Assembly (NCBI GenBank): GCA_930367215.1
Contig: OV884056.1
Span: forward strand, 90,841,285-90,905,284
DNA from: Pollenia angustigena
Lineage: Eukaryota > Arthropoda > Insecta > Diptera > Polleniidae
Direction of reading: 5' to 3'
Length of the DNA stretch: 64,000 nucleotides
Part shown: positions 35,103 to 46,419 of the stretch, in pieces
How positions within the stretch are numbered: position 1 is the stretch's first letter
How the letters are laid out: each line of letters starts with the position of its first letter
Made by a program: the position numbers and the translations under genes
The notes under the pieces: generated by a model
What the model was told of the DNA's origin: nothing
The model's input: the letters and a program-made list of their open reading frames with translations, nothing else
Database searches by the model: none

Positions 35103-35442
35103 TGGCCATTTTCTCATTAGGCGATTATCTTTTTTTCCATCGAAAAACTGCACATTAAAGAAATTTGGTTTTCTCAATGTCTCATTTGCTTCGATTTTAT
35201 CGCAAAGCAAACCGGCACTCATCCGCCAATTATTTATTTTCTTTTTATTTGCCGTACACATAAATTAAATCAGCTGACTCCAAACTTTTACATGTATTTT
35301 GAGTGGTGTTGCCAAGTGAAAACAATGCTTTTTGTCGGTATATTGAGAAACCCAAAATCGTAGACGGACTGTTTATCGGTCCAATAAATTTATGTTAACA
35401 TTAAGTAACAGACAGTTTGTCGATGCATTGAGAAAATGGCCA
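35103..35442. mobile_element. 340-bp TGGCCATTTTCTCA MITE, TAA duplication, copy 2
   Basis: Same ends and length as 29394-29733. TAA lies on both sides (35100-35102, 35443-35445). Confidence 0.85.
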
Positions 35443-35814
35443 TAAGAGTTAAAAATTTTTAAATAAATTCTATATATCCAGAAAGATCTAGTCAAAACCT
35501 TCAGAATGATACCAATATTGGCCATGTACCTTTAGTAATGGATTTAAAAAATTACATATTTCTATGAAAACCAAAAACGTCCATAACTGGAAAACTAAGC
35601 GTTTGCGCCAAATTTTTATTAAATTTATTCTTAACTTTTCTTATTTTTCAATTTTCTATCACCCTACGTACGTTTTTTTTTTATTTGGAGCTGCGTCGGT
35701 AAACTACATTTGTACCTAAAAACAATAATGTTTACATATGTACAAATTTTTTTTATTATATTAAATTTTCCCAAGTGCCTAATGGATTTTTTTTTCAACC
35801 TTTTTAAGATTTGA

Positions 35815-36080
35815 AAGTTATTTTCGACTGAATAAACCTTCTTTTAAACATGTGTTGGAAATAATAGAGCCTCATTTAAAAAAGGGAACGTTTGTTCCAA
35901 ACACAATATATTTGCAGCAACATTGCGTTTTTTGTCCCAGGGATCATACCAGCTCAGCGTTGGAAATTATTTCAAATTTGGACTGTCCCATCCACTAGTT
36001 TAAAAATTTTGTCTGAAACTCTGTAAGTCATGGAGAGAGAACTTTGTCCACAATGAATAAACTAAAGTTGCATTTCTGTG
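35815..36080 (+). pseudogene. Harbinger transposase (HARBI1-like) remnant
   Basis: The frame gives NKPSFKHVLEIIEPHLKKGT, then LQQHCVFC, then SKILSETL and VMERELCPQ after a frameshift. This matches the N-terminal third of HARBI1-type nucleases. Stops replace at least two codons and the DDE catalytic part is missing. Confidence 0.6.
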
Positions 36081-36107
36081 TGGCTGTGTGGACATCCAAA
36101 TTTTAGC

Positions 36108-36138
36108 TCCAAAAAAAAAAAAAAAAAAAAAAAAAAAA
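36108..36138 (+). repeat. A31 homopolymer
   Basis: An uninterrupted run of 31 A. It is probably assembly- and polymerase-sensitive. Confidence 0.9.
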
Positions 36139-36189
36139 ACAAGACCTCTACTTTAATCGCAAGGGATATTTAATTTATAAGGAAAAAAA

Positions 36190-36268
36190 AACCCTGCGAA
36201 ATCCTCTGGCTAGTGATGGATTTTTTACAAGCTCTTCCACTAGCATCTCGAACTGGCACTTAGTTGTT
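36190..36268 (-). pseudogene. Harbinger Myb/zeste-like accessory protein remnant
   Basis: The minus strand reads QFEMLVEELVKNPSLARGFR, a good match to the start of the Myb/SANT-type second protein of insect Harbinger elements. It faces the transposase remnant, so the two genes were convergent. Too short to be functional. Confidence 0.55.
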
Positions 36269-36604
36269 ATTTTAATTTTTTCAATTATTTCCACCAAAAA
36301 TATATCAAAACACAACACAAATGTAGAAAAATATTAAACCGCCGTAGAAATCAAAATTGCAGCCAACCATAACGTAAAATTTTTAAAACAACACAAAGCA
36401 GCACAAGACAACACTAAAAATGCCGACGACAAAATCAAAGGCAATTAAAGGCAACAGCAACGCCAATTTTTCTTAGAAACTACCAAACATATGTTAACAG
36501 TCATCGAAATATGGCAATATTGCCAACGGGAATACGAAATTGAAACATAACATAAAAAACGGCGTTGCTTACTGTTGACAACGCCAAATAGAATAAGGGT
36601 GATT

Positions 36605-37880
36605 AACTCATAATTTGAAAAAAAATCAAGGAAGAAGGGGCAGTGTAAAAACTGACGCTATCTTGGAAAATCTATTTTTATTAATATAAATTCTTTCTTT
36701 TGCGACTTTATTATTTTAATATTTATTAAGTTGTTTAAACTTGAGGCCTTTTTTTACATAAAAATATTTATTTTTTTTTGCTAAAATAAAATTTAAATTT
36801 TTATATAAAAAAGTACTCAAGCTTAAACAACTTAATATACATTTAAATAATAAAGATCAAAAGAAAAGAATTATATTAATAAAAATAATTTTTGCAATTT
36901 TATGTTGGTGTTTATTTAATTCTTTTACTACAATTACAACTTGTTACCATTTCACAAACTTAATTTCTTTCCCACATAATTAGCTTTTTTTTTCTTCTTT
37001 GCTTCTTTTTTTCAATTGGCAACCAAATTTGACGTTTTATGTTAGCAATATTTGTTAACGAAAATGGTCTCACAATTATTAAAACATAAATTGCCGCCAA
37101 TAAATATGTACTAAAAAATGCTGTCTACATTAAAGATAACAAAATTTTGACATTTACTGCAATATTTATCTCTAGTATAGACGGGCAGTTAGATGTTTCA
37201 AGTGTGAATGCGTATTTCACATTTTCGACATCTTCCATGTGTTCCTCCGAAATGTATGCAAGTGTACAAAAGGTATAATATGTGCCGAAAATGAAAACTG
37301 AAAAACGTTGGTGCACGTCACCGTCTCCTTTCTTAATCTTTTTCGTTCCAGTTGGAAGCGTTGCTCTGTGCTTATACCGCCATTCGCTATCAACCAGTAG
37401 GCCGTGAAAACCGAAATCATTGTTTTAATATGTTTTCGACTAAACCTTAATAGTGTATTAGTTTTTCGCATATCATATTTAAGCTACAAAGTTCTTGCCA
37501 AGAAATATATAGTTTCACCTAACGATCCTATCTGAGCGATCCTACAAACTAAGTTAGGGCTGTAAGCCCTTGTTGAAATGGGTAACCCTGGCAATCATTG
37601 AGACCCATTTCAGCACAATATCTTTCAGAGTTATCCGACATTTTGCGATAACGTCGTATAAATACCTGCTATGCCTGCCAATTAGCTGCACCGCCTTATA
37701 GAAAAGATGCGACAAGCTTGTTTATTTTATGCGGATCAAATTAACTTTTTCGAACCTGCCACCATAATATGTCGTACATAGGTTTTGGCTCTGGAGTTCT
37801 TGGAATAAAAACCTTTTAATATGTTTAAATTTAAAAGATTTATTTATTGAGTGAGTTTGACCAAGATGATTCTGAGACGA
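36605..37880. other. intron sequence of FReD-B, scattered repeats only
   Basis: An AT-rich stretch. 37150-37320 is an inverted relative of 54140-54240 ('catttcggaggaa'-type words). No coding feature is supported; the minus frame at 37217-37471 has no recognisable motif. Confidence 0.4.
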
Positions 37881-37882
37881 TT

Positions 37883-38173
37883 TTAAGGCATTCCCCATAA
37901 TGATTGTGATATAAGGTATGAAAATATTTTCTGGTATGATGATGCAATTTTACATCTGGTTATGCCTTTTGTTGTCCTTAATGCATCGTTCCACGTAAAT
38001 CGTGACAATGTTAGCCCTTTTAGGGTGGATGTTCGCCAAACGGGTTTAAGGTGACCACGTCGCCGAGTGCTCTTTGGGTTTTTTGTTAGAGCAGCTATAG
38101 CGATAATATTTTCTGACCTTAACGTGTACCCAATCCATCCAAACATCTTTCGTGTGGTGTCTTTGTGATTCAA
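37883..38173 (-). pseudogene. non-LTR retrotransposon, C-terminal reverse-transcriptase fragment
   Basis: An open frame of 96 codons with WIGYTLRSENIIAIAALTKN and RRRGHLKPVWRTSTLKGL. It matches the conserved tail WIGHTLR..I...AL.WNP.G.RRRGRPK.TWRR of insect endonuclease-reverse transcriptase proteins. No upstream RT domain is present, so this is a 5'-truncated copy inside FReD-B intron 3. Confidence 0.6.
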
Positions 38174-39419
38174 AGATTGATGTGTCAGGCATAAGAGGAC
38201 GATGTTACTACTACAAGGGCGTTGTTACGAATACAAGAGCATTGTCAGTGGTGTTGTAAGCATTAATTCTCATAAGCTTTTTTTTTTTTTTTGTATTGAT
38301 CCGTTGTCCGACCTTCATGGCGTTTTCATAAAGTACTTGCAAGAAGGCATCTAACTATCTGATATAAGGTATATAAATATTCATCTATCATCCCAATAAA
38401 ATCACAGAACTTGTTAACTTTACTAGATTTCGGATAACAAATAATGGAATGATGCGATTAATTAACCTCATTTAACTACATACATACATACTTAATAGTT
38501 GATATAACAATAAACTGTTCTGTTTTATTCTTCCAAGATTGGGAGATTCTTGACGAGCGTATTGATAGAATTCCTGAAAAATGGTAAGATAAACTAAAAA
38601 ATAGCTTTGAAAATAACAATATGCTTTAAAAATACTTTCATTAAAGCTATAAAAAGCTCTGGCCAAAGACTGTGCTTCAGCCACTGCTTGCACCAAACGT
38701 AGCGGGATTTACAAGATCCAAGTTGAAAAATATAGCAACGATCCATTTTGTGTGGCCTGTGATGTAGCGACAGAAAATGGTGATTGGTTGGTAATACAAA
38801 AACGTCAAGATGGTTCCGTTGATTTCTATCAGGATTGGCTGGCTTATGAAAATGGTTTTGGTGATATACATGGCGAATTCTTTATTGGTCTTAAAAAGCT
38901 CTACGCTCTTACAAATTATAATGGGCCCCAAGAGCTATTGATTGTTATGGAGGATGCCGATGTCACAAAAGCTTTTGCCAAATACGATGCATTTGCTATA
39001 TGTATGTAGGTAACGAAACGGAATCGTATGAATTGAAAAGAATTGGAAAATATTCAGGAAGGGCCGGTAATTCATTGCAGCGACATATTGGCATGAAATT
39101 TTCCACCAAAGATCGTGATAACGATGAACATCCGAATGGTAGCTGTGCGATATCTTATACGGGTGCCTGGTGGTATACATTTTGTCATAATAGGTGTGAA
39201 AATTTCGGATTAATATTTTTAAAATTTAATCATTGCCATGTTTTTTTTTTTGATTTTGTACAGTAATCTGAATGGCAAATATGGTGCCAGTAATCATGGC
39301 AAAGGTATTAATTGGAAATCATTCCGTGGTCACAATGTTTCCCTTACTTATGTTAAAATGATGATACGACGTAGTAGAGTTATATAAATTACTCAGTTTA
39401 AAAAAGAAATAAAGTTTAA

Positions 39420-41105
39420 GATTTATTAAAAAAATGTAACACTCCATATTTTATAAATCGAATTAATTTTTCAAGTGGCGTTTTCTTATTTAGAGAGAGG
39501 AATGTCAAAAGTTGCTTGTGTTTTTGATATACCGACCAACGAAAGCAACAAATAAAATACAATATATGTAGTGTTTTTGGTGTTGTACTTGTTGTAGTAT
39601 CGCCACCACCGTCTACATGAATTCGTCTGGTATTTTATCAATTCAATTTCTACTTAAAAAAAACGGCAATAGATCAGCAATAAGAGGCCCCTAAATTTTT
39701 CTTAAATTAATTTTTGGAAATAATACTTGCTTTTTGCGAAAATATGTTGATTTAATTTTGTAATTCCGTTTGTACTAAGTTAAAATTATTATCGGATACT
39801 GTATAAAGTTGTCGTATATATTCTAACTTTTTTCTAGTAGATCTTACAAGAGAGAGCTTATATTTTTAGTTAAACTAGTGTTCGCCTAATGGTCAAAATT
39901 CGACCATAATTTTTTTTTGTAAATATGAAGAAAACATAATTCATCAAAGTGAATTTATTTGTTTCGAGCATTTATTTTTTCCTTTAAAGTGGATCGATTT
40001 GGCGAGGGACCAACCTCCGGTTCATATTTTATCTTCTACGTGAGTTAATTTAATTTTTAAGTTCAATATAAAAAATACCAATTAAAAAACAAAAAAGTAT
40101 CAAAAAGTCTCCTTTATATATTGTCATCCACTCAGGACGTTGCACGTTTAATTTTATGTTTCTATGTCTAATATTAACGAAAAATTACCAAAAAGCTCCC
40201 CTTACATGTTCTTGTTCACCTAGTTTAATGTATAATTTTATCTTTATAGGTCGAATATTAACGAAAATTCAAAAAAGTTCCAGATGAAAAACAAAAAATA
40301 CCAGCATTTTTTATCTTATAGGTTATCACTCACTCAGGACCCTACACCTATAACATTATGTTTCTGAGTTCAATATTATAGAAAATTTAAAAATTATCAC
40401 ATGAAGCACAGAAAAGTAAAAGAAAGAAATTTAGTTTCCCGTATTTCCCCTTTTTTCTCCCCATAGAGGTTCGGATGACAAACAAAGGAAGAAAGCGCTC
40501 TTAACTGTTTTGCCTGGCCTTATACATAACCTAGCATTTACACATGCCACTGCCAGTTCGAAAAATTCAATACACTCACACTTTTTTACTAATACACTCT
40601 CATTTTTCGCAATGGCAGCTCCAGTGGCAGCAAAAATTGCAAGCGAGTGGAAATTTGGCACTTGCATGCCACTAAATGTCAAAACGATAAGCAATGTTAC
40701 CCTGTTACAAATTTAAATCACATTTACTGGATTGTTGTCAAATTGTTGTTGAAGTTTTAACTTAATAAAGAATTATTATGATTAATTTTTTAAAAATGCG
40801 CATAAATAAAAGCAAGTTTGTTAATAATGGAGCATTAATATCGTAAAAATAATGCTAATATAAATAAATGAAAAATGTCCCCAAAAATGTGCCATTATGA
40901 TTAACTCGGTAACTCTATATTGTTTTCTGGTACTTTTTTTTTAATTTGAGAAGTAAACAAATTTGCTCAAGTGGACGCTTCTACGACATTTTAAAAATGA
41001 ACTCGCAGTGCCATGTGTAATCACAAAAGTTAATGGCATGAGATTCGACTATTTCGAACAAATTTTCTTTGATAATATGTATACAGTGGCATGCCACTAC
41101 TTGCA
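39420..41105. other. no gene; weak repeats
   Basis: 40060-40480 holds loosely repeated 'aaaaagctcccctt' and 'cactcaggac' words that recur at 29090-29280. The 'catgaattcgtct' block at 39617 recurs at 51257. Nothing coding seen. Confidence 0.4.
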
Positions 41106-41109
41106 TGTG

Positions 41110-41550
41110 TACCCAGTAAAAAAAATTTGGGTTTTTTAAAGCACTTGAGAGAAAAAGCGCATAATCGAGCGCTTAAATAAAAAAGCTTTTATAAAGCAGT
41201 AAATGATATAGAATAAAATAATACAAAGAAGCTGCTATTTTAGTGCTGACAACGAAGAAGGTTGCAAGCCGAAAAAAATAAAAATATACGAAAATGATTG
41301 GAAAAAGGCATTTAAACAAGTAAAAGCCAAACATTAATGAATATCTTAATATAGTTAGCCCCTATAAAAGCACTTTAGGAGTGCTTTGTTTGCATGTTAA
41401 AAGAAGCGCTTATTGTCAGCAGATAATAGTCCTCCACACCGGGAACACTCCATACAAAAATCAGGCATCCCATCAGCAGGTTAGAAGCGATTTGAGGTAT
41501 GAATTCATACACAAAACCTGCTCCTTTTGGAGCACATTTTTTACTGGGTA
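41110..41550. mobile_element. 441-bp TACCCAGTAAAAAA MITE
   Basis: Begins TACCCAGTAAAAAA and ends with the exact inverted TTTTTTACTGGGTA. TA belongs to both ends. Inside are 'aaagcactt' words. Same terminal class as 25831-28377. Confidence 0.75.
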
Positions 41551-41868
41551 AAGGCAGGGTTAGATTTATATAGTCGAAATATTCGAAAACCGGTATCTGA
41601 AAAATGTCGAATAATCGATCACACTAATTTTTTGTTATTTGATAATTGAAAATAAATTTTTATTTATTTATTTTGCATTTGTGTTAGTAGCAATTTTAAA
41701 CGCTTATAACTCTGAAATTATTGAACAGATTTTAATTAAATATATATAGTGCACTTCTGTGAGTAAATTTCTTTCAAATGGTGTATATTTTGTTCAAATC
41801 GGTTGGCATACAGAGGAGGAAAGTGTTCTTAACTGTTTTGCCTTAGCCGATTTATATATAGATATGTA

Positions 41869-42611
41869 CACTCAAAAGAAAAATCAATCCATCCCTACTC
41901 AAATCAATCCGAAGCAGTATTAATAGTACGTTGGGTACGGATTTTCTTGAATCAAGTACAGAAAGATTGATTGATTTGAATTTGTAGATGGTTTAACTTC
42001 TGGTGTTGGTGATGGTGTATCGTGTACATTTTCATTTTCTACTTCAAGAAGCTTTGAAGACATTTCATCAATAATTAAAAAGACCGTTTATTTATTGGCG
42101 TAGTAAAAATAGTTCGATTTGTAGAAAGTTTTTAGTAATTTTAGTAAAGAATATATTTTTATTGCTCGTTCTTTAACGATGCTAACAAATTAAAATTTCA
42201 AAAATTTCATTTGAAATTCCCGAAAATTCCCGGAAAAAATTTCCCGGGAATAATTTAAAATATTTGTCCCGGGATTCCCGGAAATTCTTTCCCGCATAGA
42301 AACTCTAGTATGCACATATAAAAAATTCAATGCTGAGAGATGCCACTAATATGTTATATAAGATTAAAACCCTCATTTTGTAATTTTACTCTCAGAGTGG
42401 CACTACCAATCAAAAGATCAATCTTTTTTTTACTTGATTTAAGAATTTTATACTTATTATAAGAAATTCAGGGATTGATTTTCGAAAGTTATCCCATTAA
42501 GGGCTGTTTTGATTACGTTTTGGTGTTATATATACTTGAATTTGAGAGTACGACTCGTACTTAAAGTAAGTATAAAAATCTTAATTTATCCCGAGTGTTT
42601 TTCTTTTTGTG
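41869..42611. mobile_element. CACTCAAAAGAAAAA TA element with inner hAT-like scrap
   Basis: Ends CACTCAAAAGAAAAA and, inward from the right, CACAAAAAGAAAAACACTC, next to TA on both sides. At about 41975-42310 is an insertion whose right end has 'cccgggattcccgg' words like hAT-type MITEs. Its minus strand has a polar frame (KLLEVENENVHDTPSPTPEV) of unknown origin. Confidence 0.5.
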
Positions 42612-42711
42612 TAAAATATTACGTTGCAAATTTTAAAGAATTTTTGTTTGGAAAATATTTAAAAATTCTTTGAATTTTTGATATTTTATAGTAAGGCTTG
42701 AGTTCATCAAA

Positions 42712-43315
42712 TTATTGCTTTTAATACCCAAACCACAATAGTGGAGAGGGTATTATGCATTTGTGCTGATGTGTGTTACGCCTTAAAATGTTGGTCATAG
42801 ACCCACCTTAAAGTATACCGATCGACACAGAATCACTTTCTGAGTCGAACTAACGATGTCCGTCCGGCTGGCTGTCCATGTAACCTTGTGCGCAAAGTAC
42901 ATGTCGAAATTTTAGAGATAATCTGATAAAATATGGGACATAGGTTCTTATATGAAAAAGGACCAATCCTATTGAAAATGGGCCAAGTCGTAGGACCATG
43001 AGGAAAGATAGGGTGAAATTTCTTCCTCTCAGAAACTATCAAACCGATTTTAATGAAACTTAAAGCATAGATAGAACCATATCTAAATGGACACAAAAGG
43101 AATGCATTGTTTTAAAAAGTAGGACCACAAGGGGAGGTAGGGGACAATTTCTGCCTCTCACAAATATTTTAAAGAAATTTTAATGAAGTTTATAAACATA
43201 GATAAATCCATATTTATATGGACCAATAAGCATGATGTTTTTTTAAATACTGCGGTGTAGGGTATCATATGGTCGGGCTTGACCGACTATACTTTCTTAC
43301 TTGTTTTCATTAAAT
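42712..43315 (-). mobile_element. family-1 dispersed repeat, complete copy
   Basis: The minus strand begins 'aacaagtaagaaagtatagt', runs through three 'aaaatcggtttga'-type units and the 'ggttacatggacagccagcc' block, and ends 'gcataataccctctccacta'. This is the best definition of both ends of family 1 in the window. Confidence 0.65.
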
Positions 43316-43324
43316 TATTTTTTA

Positions 43325-43500
43325 CTGAAAGTAGGATTTTTTAACAACATGCAATTTTATTAAAATTTATTGATAATTTTCTTGGCTGAGCTGGGGCTCG
43401 AACCTGGGTTGAATTTACATGTTTCAAGAAACACCACATTCTTTCATCAGAATTCTTTGACGTTCTAACCTCTGCACCACTGCGGTGCCCGCCAGCCAAC
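43325..43500 (-). mobile_element. tRNA-headed SINE-like element
   Basis: The minus strand reads GGGCACCGCAGTGGTGCAGA (A-box-like), an extended loop, GGTTCGAGCCCC (B box) and CAGCTCAGCC. The tail then ends AATAATTTAATGAAAA, shared with 10715-10925. The long loop argues against a working tRNA. Confidence 0.5.
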
Positions 43501-43616
43501 AGTCAAACATCAATCGTTAACCAGTGGTACTGATGGTTCGAAATTTGCTGTAATTATTATTTTTCAATTTATTTTCATGTTGCCTCCTTTTCTTCTGTTT
43601 TTTCGTATTCTTTCTG

Positions 43617-43913
43617 TCAAGACTTTGTCTTGAAAACCTGAATACCTTTGTTTATTGTCCACTTTCGTCGACATTTAATTTGTACAACTTGAAGTACAAA
43701 TGTAAACATTAGAGCTTGTGTCATAGCTATTGTAAGAACAATTGTGAATTTTAGGTGAACTGTTTTTTTTAAGTTTTGATATTTATCAGCTGTTATTTTA
43801 ACTTTCCGTGTACTGTAGGCTTTGAAGAATTTTGCTTGTTTATGTGTATTGATAAAGCTAACATTCCATCGACGTACACGACGTTTTGTTATTATTTGTT
43901 TCAAAACGACCAA
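43617..43913 (-). pseudogene. 98-codon frame, possible Harbinger N-terminus
   Basis: Starts MVVLKQIITKRRVRRWNVSF. The RRxRRW motif near the start recalls HARBI1-type transposase N-termini, but the rest is not convincing. It lies beside an 'aaacgcgtttaag' palindrome. It may be chance. Confidence 0.25.
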
Positions 43914-43929
43914 ATAACAAACGCTAATG

Positions 43930-44445
43930 CTTTATTTGCACTTTGGTTTTTAAACGCGTTTAAGCTTCTCGAACGTGATTAAGCTCTAATCACATCAAAA
44001 TCGAGATGAGTATCCACGCATTCAAGTGATTTGTAAAGCACTTCAAATTGCCATGATTACAACTAAATCTATTTATTAGTCACTTAGAATCATCTGAACA
44101 TACCTCAAAGTATGATGTAGCATCAGCCAAAATAAACGTTCCTCTCACGTGCACAACCGATCATGATTTTTTCTAAATGTTTTTATTTTGTCCTTAAATA
44201 ATTCATAAATTTTCACAATTTAATCATGAATATTTTTGAAATAATCTTCTGATTACTTTTTTAAAGTATTTTTATAAATTTTTAATACTTTTAAGATACA
44301 TGAATTTTGTTGTTGTGTTTTATTTTTTAATCATCTGTTATCCTGATCATCTCAAATGTAATGCGAACGGCTTTGGTTATCTTATACTATAGTATACATA
44401 TGTATATGTTAATACTTGGGTTCTTAAACGTGTTTAAGCTCTAAT
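43930..44445 (+). repeat. direct repeat, left copy
   Basis: Aligns with 46420-46810 over about 400 bp: 'tgattacaactaaatc', 'aataattcataaattttcac', and 'catctcaaatgtaatg', then 'gaacggcttt'. The two copies flank a MITE and the 1.38-kb palindrome. Confidence 0.7.
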
Positions 44446-44457
44446 CGCTTTAAAATC

Positions 44458-45007
44458 CCCTGCAGATAACGAGACTTGTCTATACATGCATGTAAAGAGC
44501 AGTCCATAAAGGAGTAGGAGTACTCCAAAACTACTCCAAATATATGGGTAAAAGGTGGTCCATTTAACATTACAATGTCCTAGGAGGGGACCATATAACC
44601 CACCGAAGTAGTCCCAAACTACTTCATTAAGTACTAAAGGGGGTTAGTTTTAAAAGTAGTAGTAGTTTAAGCATTTATCTTTTTAATTTTTTACTATTCG
44701 CCTTTTATGGTGTGTACTGTAGTCTATTATTGCTATTATTAAATATATGTACTTGGTATTTTTAATTTGTTTACCTTTTTTCCACAAATTTCACAAGCCT
44801 TTGCTTTTAAATAAACGATTAATAATGGGCACTATCAGGGCTACCAATGTGTAATACTGTAAACTTTAGAAAAGTATACATCATGCAGTTGTTGGAAGCA
44901 CTGCATGTTAATTTCTCATAACATGGTCCATACTGCAGTACATTGGACCATGTTGTAAGTAATCCAATTAAGCCACAATGGACCACGTAGTCCAATATTA
45001 TCTGTAG
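44458..45007. mobile_element. CCCTGCAGATA MITE, copy 2
   Basis: Inverted ends CCCTGCAGATAACG and CCCTACAGATAATATTGG. The interior 'gtcctaggaggggaccatat' matches 31585-31615. Confidence 0.6.
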
Positions 45008-45028
45008 GGTCGAGATGGTTACACATTA

Positions 45029-46407
45029 GAGCGACTCACCAAAAAAAGTGCTCGATGTACCCTCCTAAAAATAAACATTGGACTTTTTTAAGATCACATT
45101 TTAAATATTTCGGCTCCAGCTTTGAGCTCTCGTGAGCTGGACCAGTTTGAAAAAGGGTCTATTTTTGTATGTGTTGTTAATTTGCGAATCTGTTCCCTTA
45201 CCAACATATACAAATTGGGTATCGTAAGAAAGGCGCGCCCAACTGTATATACAATTTGTCCAAGGAAGATCATCCATGTCCTTTTTTAAGGATTTTCTGT
45301 AAAAATAACTGTTTTTGAATTTTTTGTTCGGGGTTGTTGGTAATAAAAGTGCCAAATTAACATATTTTATTCTTTAGTCGATTTAATTAAATACTTGTCT
45401 CAGCTTTTTTTGAAATTCGTGCTAGTTCGCGTTTTGACAAAAATGCAATGGGGTGGTAACCCTTTGTTTTATATAGGGCAATATGGGTATCAAATTTTTT
45501 CTTTTGCCAAGTACATCATCTTTGTATGTAAATAATTTAGATTTTTGCAAATTAGATGCATTTTACAAGATGCTCTGGAATATATATAAAAGCAATTTTG
45601 TAGTAACTCTAATATGATAGCGAATTTAGTTTCTAGATCATGTATGGATGAAAATAGGACTAAAGAAAGAAAAAATGACTTGAAATTTTTTTATTTGCGA
45701 AAAAAAATATGCCGCCAAAAAGTCGTGAACCATTTCTTTTTTTCTTTCTTTAGTCCCATTTTCATTCATACATGGTCTAGAAACTAAATTTGCTATCATA
45801 TAAGCGTTACTACAAAATTGCAATTATATATATTTCGGAGCACCGTGTAAAATGCATCTAATTTGCAAAAACCTAAATTATTTACATACAAAGATGATGT
45901 ACTTGGCAAAAGAAAAAATTTGATACCTATATTGCCCTATATAAAACGAAGGGTACCACCCGATTGCATTTTTGTCAAAACGCGAACTAGCACGAATTTC
46001 AAAAAAAGCTGAGACACGTATTTAATTAAATCGACTAAATAATAAAACATGTTAATTTGGCACTTATATTACAAACAACCCCGAACAAGAAATTCAAAAA
46101 CCGTTATTTTTACAGATAATCCGTAAAAAAAGGACATGGATGATCGTCCTTGGACAAATTGTATATACAGTTGGACGCGCCTTAAAAAAACCTTTCTTAC
46201 AATACCCAATTTGTATATGTTGGTAAGGCAACAGATTCACAAATTAACAAAACATACAAAAATATACCCTTTTTCAAACTGGTCCAGCTCACGAGAGGTC
46301 AAAGCTGGAGCCGAAATATTTAAAATGTCATCTTAAAAAAGTCCAAGGTTCATTTTTAGGAGGGTATATCGAGCACGAATTTTGCTTCCATACAACTTGA
46401 GTCGCTC
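45029..46407. mobile_element. 1379-bp near-palindrome (giant foldback), TA duplication
   Basis: Two arms of about 650 bp are reverse complements at roughly 90% or better, separated by a ~55-nt spacer centred near 45705. Ends are GAGCGACTCA and its complement, with TA on both sides (45027-45028, 46408-46409). Short frames at 45101-45355 and 46136-46336 are the same sequence on opposite arms and have no recognised domain. Confidence 0.85.
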
Positions 46408-46419
46408 TATTACACATAC

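Larger units (their letters stand above)
34371..35715. mobile_element. long-TIR (foldback-like) element
   Basis: The outer ~180 bp on each side are inverted copies: TGTAGTTTACCGACGCAGCT at the left and the same word inward from the right, continuing through 'gaaaattgaaaaataagaa' and the 'gcgcaaacgcttag' block. The interior has the 82-bp repeats and MITE 35103-35442. Confidence 0.7.
34086..36601. mobile_element. PIF/Harbinger transposon, degraded, with nested elements
   Basis: Inverted ends CACCCTTATTCTATTTG (left) and CACCCTTATTCTATTTGGCG (inward from right), flanked by ATT on both sides. It holds remnants of both typical Harbinger proteins (35815-36080 and 36190-36268). The long-TIR element 34371-35715 is inserted in it, and that in turn holds a tandem array and a MITE. 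Removing the nest leaves about 1.2 kb. Confidence 0.75.
32374..39387 (+). pseudogene. FReD-B: fibrinogen-related pseudogene, 6 exons
   Basis: Same architecture as FReD-C. Exon 1 (32374-32463) is a signal peptide (MINLKTTCSILFIIFLNFLR). Exon 2 starts at 32522 (CNKIIIEREDRALKKLFYDF). Exon 3 is 32680-32720, exon 4 is 38538-38583, exon 5 is about 38647-39193 and exon 6 is 39264-39387. Phases of exons 1, 3, 4 and 6 agree with the paralogues. Lesions: exon 2 has GA where the donor GT is expected (about 32621); exon 5 is 1 nt short near 38650-38670; an 8-bp insertion TGTATGTA at 39001-39008 shifts the frame into a stop just after FAI. The FReD motifs are otherwise fresh (GDWLVIQKRQDGSVDFYQ, STKDRDNDEHPNG, TGAWWYTFCHN), so inactivation is recent. 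Intron 3 is 5.8 kb and full of transposons. A poly(A) signal AATAAA is at 39408-39413. Sequencing error could mimic one lesion but hardly all three. Confidence 0.8.

Noticed and set aside
45101..46336. two similar frames (84 and 66 codons) on opposite strands
   Set aside because: They are the two arms of the same palindrome; no recognisable domain and the frames differ in length and end.
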